64,000 nt of DNA, taken from assembly GCF_030272615.1 (NCBI RefSeq), contig NC_081407.1, forward strand, positions 442,275,213 to 442,339,212, given 5' to 3'. This document shows positions 45,548 to 54,613 of the stretch, in pieces (position 1 is the first letter of the stretch; every line of letters begins with the position of its first letter). Origin of the DNA: Cryptomeria japonica. Lineage: Eukaryota > Streptophyta > Pinopsida > Cupressales > Cupressaceae. The notes below the pieces were generated by a model. The model was given only the letters and a program-made list of their open reading frames with translations, made no database searches and had not been told where the DNA came from. The position numbers and the translations under genes were made by a program.

Positions 45548-48500
45548 CTAGTCTAGCACGTCATCTACCCCCCGATCTTGCTGATCAATGTTTCGGGAAG
45601 GTAGGGAAAACGCTAGAGGAGGAACATCCAACATAGCAGATGGAGATATCACAAGATCCAAACAAGGGCTATGTTCATATCCCAAGCCACAGTGTTCTTG
45701 TCTAGGAGCTAGGATAAGTGCTTTAGAAAATTCATTAGATAAATGATTATCAATATCAACAAGTTCATATTCACTATCAGAATGAACAGGAGAAGTAGCA
45801 TTTTCATCATGAATAACATTTTCATCTATATCATCATCAAGATTTATAAAAATAGGATCTTTAACTCGAACAGGATCAAGACCATCATGCATCTTATGTT
45901 TAGGAGATTTCGGCTCAATCGTCGGCTGAGGAGAAAATGGAATAATGCTTGTTGAAGGTGTTTTTGGGGATTGCAAAGTTTGAGAGGCAGCTGCCTGAGC
46001 TCTAAGATGACGCTTTCATCGGTGTTCACGTGCAGAACGATTTCGTCTAGTCTTAGTAGGAAGTTGAGAAGATTGAGGAGGAGGAATGTTCTCATCCTTA
46101 TCACTTGGGTGTTTAGGTTGTGGTCTCTTAGGTCTCTTCTCTCCATAAGAGGAAGGAGGAGGAACCGCTCCATATAAGGGAGGAATATTTGGTTTTGGAA
46201 GGAGACCAAGTCCATCATGATGAGGAGGGATAGGTCTACTGTTAGGAGGTTTATTAGACATAGACATAGTCACATCCATAGGAATAGGTTGGGAATCTTC
46301 TTGAGGAAAGACATTAGTTTTATCTTTCAAAGGAAGAACTTCCTTCTCAAGAATGATAGGAATGTCAAGTTTGGGTGTTTTAGGTTCACTTAGAGATAGG
46401 ATCATGTCTTTTTTCCACTTTTGATAAGATTTGAAAAGATGATCACTTTGCGGAGGAAGAGATTGGAATTGTTTAGACCAAAAGTAATCAATAGGAACGC
46501 TAGAAGTTCTTTCAGCTGGTTTAAAGAGACTATGATTGACAGTAACAACTTCACCATTATGGGGAAATTTCAAACACTTGTGGATAGGAGAAGCAATAGC
46601 TTTCATGGAAGATAGCCAAGGATAGCCTAGCTTCACACGAAATTGTTCGGATGATGGAATAATAGCAAAGTCCACATCAAGGGATTTTTTATGGACCTCA
46701 ATAGGTAATGTAATAGAACCAATTGCAGGAGAAGAAAATGCATCAAATAGTTTCACAACCACATCTGTTTTGTCATAGATCACTTGATTCAATTGCAAAG
46801 TAAAAATAAATTCTTCAGTAATAACATTAACCATGCACGAAGGATCAATAAGCACTCCACGGCAAGGTGTGTTCTTGACTTTTGCAACTATGTATAAAGG
46901 ACCATCAGGTGCCCTGATAGTTTCACTAGAATCAAATGTGATGGAAGGTTCTTTAGGGTTTTCTTTCTGCTCTACAAAGTTAATCACATTCGGAGTCATA
47001 GACACAAGATCATCAAGTGAGACAGAGGAATCAGTAGTATCAATCGCATTAGAGGTATGAGAAGGTAATGGATCAGTAAAAATCTGAAGATTTTGGTTAG
47101 GGGGAGCTACAGATGTATTGCCTTTATCATTCACACCAGAAACAGAGATAGTATTATTATCAATCAAATCTTGAATTTTTCCCTTTAAAGCAAAACATTT
47201 TTCAGTATCATGCCCAGGTTGACGATGAAATTGACAAAAAGATTTGTTATCAAAATAGGGTGAAGTAATTTTTGCAGGATCAATTTGCCTTATAGGAGGA
47301 AGAGTAAGCACATTTTGTTTCAATAACTTATTCATAATACTATGCAATGATTCATTCAAAGGAGTAAACTTTCTTTCTTTCTTGAAAAACTTAGAAATAG
47401 GAGACACACCTGATGCTGCATTCACATTATTGTTGATGATGTTTTCATTGAATTTAATGGACTCTCTATTTGGTTTAAACTTCCCAAATGGTTGTTGACT
47501 ACTATCACCCTTATCACTCGGAGCCATAGGATGTGATTGTTCCATTTGACTCACAGTCAGTTGATAATTGTGAAGAGTTGTGCACAACTGTTGGAAAGAA
47601 GTAAACTCAGAAAACACTAGTTTTTCTCTAATGTCTTTTTGTAAATTAGAAATAAAAATTCTTTGAATATCATTGTCAGGCACTGGAAAAGAAATTTGAG
47701 CATACAAATGCTTATATCTACCAATGAAATCAGTCACTTTTTCTTTAACACCTTGTTTACAATGCATTAAATCAATCAAAGTAACTTTAGGACTTATATT
47801 GTTTTGAAATTGTTGAATGAAAGCATTTGCAAGTTGTTCGAAAGAAGTAATAGAATAGGAAGGCAACGAGCAATACCATTGTAGGGCTTTGTCTCTTAAT
47901 GTTCTAGTAAACAGTTTTGCAAGCAACCTTTGGTCATAAGCAAAATCAGTACATATTGTTTGAAAGGTCTTAACATGTGTTAGAGGATCACCCTTACCAT
48001 TATAAAGCTCCAAATGCGGAATTTCAACATGTTTAGGGGGAATAGCTCGAACAATATCAAGAGAAAGTGGGCTCACAACATCAAATGTGGGCACACTAAA
48101 CTTAGATTGATTCATAGAGGCAATTTGTTGCTGTAAAGAAGAGACAGTTTGTGCAAGATTGTTAATGGTCGCTTCAGTCGAAGAATTCATATTAGACGTG
48201 TTAGATTGTGATGGAGGTGTTATGTTATTGAAAGAAGGTAGAGAGTAAGGTGGTGGGAAACTATTATAGTTAGTCATAGGAGATGATTGGACAGGAGGAA
48301 CACTACAAGGAGGAATGGAAGGGTTAAATGAATTGCCCCCTTGCGTCATGTTCATTTGTGGAGATATAATAGGAACACTCATTGAAGGAATGAATGAAGA
48401 AGTTGGATTGAATGAAGGAAGAGGGTTGATTGAAGAAGAAGGATTGCCCCCATGATTAGTGATCATAGGAGGAATGTCTTGTATTGAAGTAGTCATTATG

Positions 48501-48970
48501 TTTGATGTAAAAGTAGGTATACTAGCAATAGGAGTCGTCAAAGGAATAGAATGATTAACTTGAATAGGAGGTTGTGTATAACCTAAGGTTTCAGCACAAC
48601 TCTTCATAGGCATCACATTTGAATCCACAATGTGTGCAATACCATGCGAAATATCAATTCCATTCTTATCACTTTGAAGCATACGTTTTAGACCCTCAAT
48701 TAAAGGAAGAGCTTGACTATCAGGGTATTCTTGAGACATCCATTGTCGAAAATCGTCAAATTGGTTATCCAATTTTGAAAGTTGTTCTACAGAAACCTCA
48801 TGGAGAGCTTCTTCATCATTAAGAGGATTAGAGGAATTACCCATGTCCTCGTTAAAAAGACCATTCAAATTAGGTTCCATCTCCTCAGTAATTAAACCTT
48901 GGAAAGACTTAATTCTAAGGCTTCGTCTAATGGGAATAGTGTAGGTAGGGCTTATTGTTGTAAAACTCAT
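45548..48970 (-). pseudogene. gag: C gag-protease polyprotein (one nonsense stop)
   Basis: 984 codons from ATG 48970 to TGA at 46018-46016, then open in the same frame to 45548. The N-terminal third is Ser/Pro/Asn-rich. A Retrotrans_gag core lies near residues 305-480 (LELYNGKGDPLTHVKTF, ALQWYCSLP, LMHCKQGVKEKVTDFIGRY). A knuckle-like CQFHRQPGHDTEKC follows near residue 585. A retropepsin-like fold comes at about 690-850, where the active site reads D-P-S (LIDPSCMVN) instead of D-S/G-G, with LGYPWLSSMKAIASPIHKC matching the family's LGRPW.H.MKAVPST. The altered active site suggests processing depends on another element's protease. The last part is Pro-rich. No RT follows. Confidence 0.9.
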
Positions 48971-50130
48971 GCACTAAAGAAAGAGAGAAGATTTTGAATT
49001 TTAGAGGTAGCAAATTTCAGTAAAACCAGCCAATCTTCTAGATTTAAGCTGTTAAATACAATCAGGATAATCTCCCGAAATTTCGGAAAAAATGTCTGGG
49101 ACCGTGGCGCTCGGGGTGCACACGATCCTCGCAACTTTTTTCGAAATTTGCACGGATGAAAGTTATGATGATTTTACAGCTAACCTAAAAAAATTGAGTG
49201 ATTTTATGATCTGTAGATAGGCCAAATTAAAGTTGCAATCTCAAAATTGAACCCTACCAAGATTGTCGAAAAATGCAAAATTTGAATTTTGAAAAAGAGA
49301 GGGAAATTGAAATTTTGAATTTTATGATTTTAGAGGGAATACCAAAAGCAATGCAAGTTTTGAAATTTGAAAGTTGACTCAATTTCATGCAAAATTCAAT
49401 TTTGAAAGCGGAAATCAAAGTTGTTGTAATTAAGCACTTAATTTCAAAAGTCGCAAATTGTAAAAATTTGAATAAATCACTGAAATTTCGAATGAATGCT
49501 AACACACTTTTTAGATTTAGGACAGTAAGAAACACAATTTTGACACAAATTTCAATTTCAACAATTTTTGAATGATTAGAAGCCTCAATCCAAGCAATCA
49601 CTAGACCAACTTTGACTGTAATTTTGAAGGTGTTAAAATTGATAAAATCAGCCAAAATTCTGGATTTTAGCAGAAAAATACAGTAAGATCTAGCTCCCGA
49701 AATTTCGTAAAAAATGTCGGGGACGATGGCGCTCGAGGTGCACACGGTCCTCGCAACTTTTTTCCAAATTTTCAGGGATGAAAGATATTGTGATTTTATT
49801 GCGGAATCCAAAGTTACAGCCGATTTGGAAGAGTTTTGATCAGTGAAATTATCAGTCAAAGGTTGAATCAAGAAGGTCTTAAAAATTAGGGTTTTGACAC
49901 TTAACCACTTAATTTTCAGAATTAAAGCACAAATATGAATTGACAATTTGCAATAAAAGGATAGATCTGAAACAAGCATTAACAATTAAACATTTCACAA
50001 GTTTAATTACTTAAAAAGAAAATTTAGGGTTTTTATGCAATTAACCTCTAAAATTTTGCAAAAGATCAAACATGGAAATGTAATCAAGGAATCTAATTTT
50101 CAGATCTAACTATGAATAATCAGAAAGGAT
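48971..50130 (-). other. C leader with duplicated 140-base segment
   Basis: Between PBS and gag. Segments around 49050-49190 and 49670-49810 are diverged direct repeats, each starting near a CTCCCGAAATTTCG phrase and holding one copy of the palindrome motif. The 243-codon minus frame at 49985-49254 is Ile/Phe/Lys-rich and I do not regard it as coding. Confidence 0.7.
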
Positions 50131-50150
50131 GTTCACGTCGGGTTCACCAA
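50131..50150 (-). other. C primer-binding site
   Basis: On minus this reads TTGGTGAACCCGACGTGAAC, two bases from the 5' LTR, and shares 17 of 19 aligned positions with G's site (9843-9861). Confidence 0.85.
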
Positions 50151-50152
50151 AA

Positions 50153-51400
50153 TGTAAAGCGGAAAAATCGAACCCTAGTCGTTCTCCCCTCCCCAACTCC
50201 GAGGAGAGAGAAGGGAGGTCGCTAGGGTTGATGGTTTTCACTTAAGGGAGAGACTTTACATTCAAAAGAGGGGTTGAAACCCACAAGATCCAATCCCACA
50301 CAATGCAAGATTGGATGCTAAATGCATTTCAAGGGTTAAGACAGCAAGGCTACCCTCTTTTGTAAAGAATGTTGATAGAAGAATTAAGCTAGGAATGCAT
50401 AGAAAGTGAAAAAGATTCGCTTATAAACTGAGATAGGGATATAGGATGAAGATGCGGACCTGGAATTAGCAGTAAAATGTTGATATGGTGCTGTCCTGCA
50501 AATTTGAGCAAAAGTTGTTGGGACGATGGCGCCCGGCGCCACGGTCCTCCGAAAAATCCGCGAAACGAAGGGGGATCTGTTCGTCTCTGCACAAGGATTC
50601 CAGATCTTCAATTTCAGCCACGTACCTGCAACCTACACACAGAAAAGCGAAGATGATTGGGGGGTTAGGGATTAAGGGTTTGCCTTTAGGTCAAACCCTG
50701 GCTTTGGAATTAACCAAGAAATGAGAAATTGCTGTAAATGTAAATGTATGTAATGTAAAACAAGTACTAATACCTTGTTGTAAGGATGTTTGTATCCTTA
50801 TGTGCGAAGGTATAGATGTTGTTGTTTGTTGTATGTTGTATGTTGTAGCATGTAATGTGTTGTAAGTGATCTCCTCTTCAATGGTTGAATCCTTGTCTTG
50901 AATGCAACACTTAGCCTTGAATGGAGACTTAGAATGCTCAATTGCTTGAAGGAATGCTTGAATGCTTGAATGTTTGAGTATAGTTTCCACGCTTGTACAC
51001 ATATGTCCTTCTTACCCAAATGGAAGAGGAAAAATGTAGTTTATATACTTGTCAATTAGGGTTAATAGACTGATTTTCCCGACCTTAGGCCGACCAGGAA
51101 AGTTAATTTCCAATTTGCAAACAAAAAGACCCGAGACCCCATAGGAGACCGGGCCCAAAATAGGCCCAGGGACCAGGGCGCTGGGCGCCATGGTCCTGGG
51201 GGACCAAGGCACTGGGCGCTCTGGTCCCACCTCCCGGGACAGCAGGGTGCAAAGGAGGTTCAGGCTAGGGTGCTTGAAAAATGCAGTTTTTAGTGTCGTA
51301 ATTAGGTTTCGGGGTCTCCTTTCAGGTTGCGTGTTGCGTCGCCATCGTGAAGACCGAAATGCAATCAAAATTGCAAGTGTCACAATTTTAGGACGCTACA
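50153..51400 (-). repeat. C 5' LTR
   Basis: 1248 bases, the partner of 43556-44803, with a TATA box at 51038-51047 and three palindrome motifs. Confidence 0.95.
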
Positions 51401-52061
51401 GTGTTATGACTATCAGAAATATTCAGAGGTCACCAAGAAAGATTTCGGAGAACAGTTAAGGGACAGAGTAAACAGAAGGGTTTACTGAGTTAATCTATGG
51501 ATTACTAAGGTATGCTATAAGCAAGGTAATCTCATTTTGAGAGCATAGAATCTGCTATAACATTTCAGATGTAAAGTTGTAGATATTTGTAAAGATTTTA
51601 TTGTAATATTTTAAGTTGTAAGAGAAACCTTTAACGGGTTAAAAGACTCTAACAAAGTCTATAAATTGTAAAGCCTTTAACCAGGTGCAGCATTTAGTTT
51701 AAGTGTTGTAAAATCCTTTAGCAAGGTAGATCTAAAGATCTTGATACTCCTAACAGGGTAAGCTATTAGAAATAGTTAAACATGTAGCTCTAACCGAGCA
51801 ACCTTTATTATTGCAGTAGTGAAGTTGTGGGTGCCATCCCCACCGTAGTTTTTCTCTCTAACCAAGAGTTTCTGCGTAACCAAAATATATGTGTTATGGA
51901 GTGAATCATGTATGATTGTTATTTATTTGTTTTAGAATTATATTATGTTACAACAATTTTTGGTTTATGCTTAACAGTAAATTTATTGTTGAAGAAAAAA
52001 TTTGAAGTACTGATTCACCCCTCCCCTCTCAGTACATTGGCTTTCCATATTGGGCCTAACA
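51401..52061 (+). repeat. B 3' LTR, right part
   Basis: It starts with the right GTGTT duplication of C and ends TGGGCCTAACA. It continues the LTR that begins at 43019 and matches 36832-37480. Confidence 0.93.
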
Positions 52062-52066
52062 GATGG

Positions 52067-52802
52067 TAGAGAAGGAAAGTGGGTGCAAACTGAAATGCCT
52101 AAGATAAGACTGGGGTGGAGAGTTCACATCAAATGAGTTTGAAGATTACTATGAAAGACATGGAATCAGAAGTCAATACTCAGCCCCTAGGACACCACAA
52201 AAAAATGGTGTGGTAGAAAGGAAGAATTGGACAGTCAAGGAAATGGCCATAACCATGTTAAATGAGGCTAGTTTGCCAGACATATATTAGAAGAAAGTGG
52301 TTCATACTGTTGCATATACCTTGAACCGGGTTCAACTAAAAACAAACAACAGAATGACACCTTATGAGTTGTGGTATGACCAGAAACCACTAGTCAAGTA
52401 CTTCAAGGTATTTGGAAGCAAGTATTTTATCAAGAGAGATATGGATGGTTTAGGTAGTTTTGATCCCAGGAGTGATGAAGGAATCTTTCTTGGATACTCA
52501 ACCAACAACAAGGCCTATAAATGCTACAACAAAAGACTAAGAAGAGTCATTGAGAGTGTGCATGTAAGATTTGATGAGGATATGCACAAAGGAAGACAAT
52601 CATAGGTAAATCGGTATGATGATTCTGGTGATGAAGGTGAGGAATCTTAGTTAGACAATGCACTAGAAGAAGCATCCAAAAAGGCTCCTAACTGGTATGT
52701 GTAGATGAACCACCCGAAAGAGCAGATTTTAGGTAATAAGAGTGATGGTGTGTAGACTAGGAAAAGACTTGCCCGGAATGATGAACAAGTCAATTTTCCC
52801 TT
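52067..52802 (+). pseudogene. pol: A integrase, C-terminal half
   Basis: Resumes A's integrase after B. The second catalytic Asp region reads DWGGEFTSNEFE (relatives DNGGEF) right after a stop. The catalytic Glu is retained in NGVVERKN. After another stop the open piece 52297-52605 contains MTPYELWYDQKP and FKVFGSKYFI, and then GIFLGYS, the usual copia C-terminus. Several stops follow, and a base appears lost near 52801 just before RT. Confidence 0.88.
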
Positions 52803-53588
52803 ATGACTCAAGTAGAACCTAAAACATTTAATGAGGCCATCAAAAGTCAGAAATGGATGGATTCCATGGAAGAAGAGTTGCAGCAAATTGAGAAGAACAA
52901 CACTTGGGAATTAGTCCTTAGACCGGAAGACAAGAACATCATTGGCACAAAATGGGTCTACCAGAATAAGATGAATGAAGAAGGTAAAATTGTTAGGCAT
53001 AAAGCTATACTTGTGTGCAAGGGTTACTCTCAAGTAGAGGGCATTGATTTTGAAGAAACATTTGCACCAATAGCTAGATTAGAAGCAATTAGAATGTTTC
53101 TAGCCTTTTCTTCCTACAAGGTTTATAAAGTATATGAAATGGATGTAAAATTTGCCTTCCTCAATGGAAATTTGGAAGAAGTGTATATGGAGCAACTGGA
53201 AGGGTTTTTGTTACATGATGATGAAACCTTTGTGTGTCGGTTGAAGAAAGCCCTGTATGGTTTAAAGCAAGCTCGTAGAGAATGGTATTCAAGGCTAGAT
53301 CAGTATCTGAAGGAGCAAGGATTCAAAAAGGGGAGTGCTGACAACAATTTATACATCAGGACATATGGAAATTACATGATCATTGTGGTTGTGTATGTAG
53401 ATGACATTATTTTTGGAGGCAACAAGGACACCCTTTGCAAAGAATTTTCCGATCAGATGCAGTCATAATTTGAGATGTCAATGCTTGGAGAATTGACATA
53501 CTTACTTGGTTTGCAGATATCAATGCTAGATAAGGGAATCTTTATCTCACAAACCAAGTATGCAAAGGATATGTTAAAGAAATTTTAA
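52803..53588 (+). pseudogene. pol: A reverse transcriptase
   Basis: Copia RT. Motifs in order: [67 protein letters not shown], and the catalytic YVDD at 53394-53405. It is open for 221 codons to a stop at 53466-53468, after which the same frame goes on (LGELTYLLGLQI). It makes cDNA in particles in intact relatives; this copy is truncated by stops. Confidence 0.92.
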
Positions 53589-54290
53589 ATGGATGACTGC
53601 AAACTGATGAGTACCCCCATGGTGACCAGAAGCAAATTAAGAAAGAATGATGAATCACTGGTGGTGAATGAGACATTGTATAGATCCATGATAGGAAATT
53701 TATTGTATCTTACTACATCTAGACCAGATATAGTGCAGGCAGTGTGCATGGTGGCTAGATTTCAAGCTGCACCTAAGGAGTGACATATGAATGTCGTAAG
53801 CAAAAATTTTAGGTACCTATAAGGAACACTCAATTCTGGATTGTGGTACCCTGAACAAGGGGAATTCATCTTGGAAGCATATACTAATGTTGATTGGGTA
53901 GGTTGCATTGATGACTGGAAGAGCACAAGTGGTGGGGATTTCTTCCTAGGTGACCGGTTGGTCTCATGGCATAGCAAGAAGCAGGATTCAGTCTCCCTAT
54001 CAACTGCTGAAGCAGAATACATTGTTGTTGCTAGTTGTTGCTCTCATGTTCTTTGGATGAAGCAAACCCTCAAGGACATACCAGTGGACATCTCTGATCC
54101 TATTTCCATCCGATATGATAATTCAAGTGCCATTAACATATCAAAGAACCCGGTGATGTAGTCAAGGACAAAGAATATAGCCATCAAGTATCAATTCTTA
54201 GAGATAAGGTTTAAGGATAGGAAGTAAACATGGACTATGTCCCTACAAGAGAACAAGTGGCAGACATCTTCACCAAACCATTGTTGGTAA
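53589..54290 (+). pseudogene. pol: A RNase H
   Basis: Same frame as RT with intervening stops. MSTPMVTRSKL and MIGNLLYLTTSRPDI form the connection. Then DWVGCIDDWKSTSGG and SLSTAEAEYIVVASCC give the catalytic Asp/Glu of copia RNase H, and the end (ADIFTKP-like) decays near 54290. Placement after RT and the absence of any downstream integrase confirm copia order. Confidence 0.9.
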
Positions 54291-54613
54291 GCACTTTTGA
54301 GTACTCAAGACACAAGTTAGGAGTTGTGTCACCTGCCTCATGCAATTACGTTTGTGAGGAGTTATATGGTTCAGGGGGAGTTCATAGCATCATTTGTATC
54401 TCTTGAACCACATGCTGATCATAGGGAAAGTTCGGGGTTGTATGTCTCAGTACCGGGTGTAATCACTAAGAGAAGATTTGACTAAGGGGGAGATAAGTAT
54501 GAATCAAAAGGGGAGAATGAAATACCCTAACCCTTTGTCATTGTGTCAAAGGGGGAGAAATCTACCAGTGTGAAGTCTTGCAATAAGTTGACATTGATGC
54601 CAAAGGGGGAGAT
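54291..54613 (+). other. A 3' non-coding region with repeated purine tracts
   Basis: GGGGGAG or GGGGAG tracts lie near 54374, 54485, 54509 and 54550, and the PPT CAAAGGGGGAGAT is at 54601-54613. No gene. Same arrangement as in B (42626-43018). Confidence 0.85.

Larger units (their letters stand above)
43556..51400 (-). mobile_element. C: Ty3-like element with gag-protease only
   Basis: 7.85 kb on the minus strand. Both LTRs are exactly 1248 bases (43556-44803 and 50153-51400), TGTAGCG...CTTTACA in element sense, and flanked by GTGTT duplications (43551-43555, 51401-51405). By eye they differ at about 30 positions, mostly transitions. The interior has PBS, leader, a gag-protease ORF of over 1100 codons with one in-frame stop, and a PPT, but no RT, RNase H or integrase. 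It is therefore non-autonomous. PBS and LTR termini resemble element G, suggesting mobilisation by Tat-type Ty3 enzymes. Confidence 0.95.
36316..52061 (+). mobile_element. B: non-autonomous copia-like LTR element
   Basis: A 5' LTR at 36316-37480, PBS, ORF1, spacer, ORF2, and a 3' non-coding region with repeated purine tracts. The 3' LTR starts at 43019 and ends at 52061, split by element C. The interior is 5.5 kb and colinear with B2 but in opposite orientation. No pol domain is present, and its absence at the same place in B2 shows a family-level feature. PBS, PPT and LTR end sequences match A's style, so A-like elements are the likely source of enzymes. ORF1 and ORF2 carry stops; ORF1 also has a 76-base deletion. 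Confidence 0.93.

Noticed and set aside
49254-49985. 243-codon minus ORF in C's leader
   Set aside because: It is Ile/Phe/Lys-rich from AT composition, sits between PBS and gag, crosses a duplicated leader segment and has no motif.
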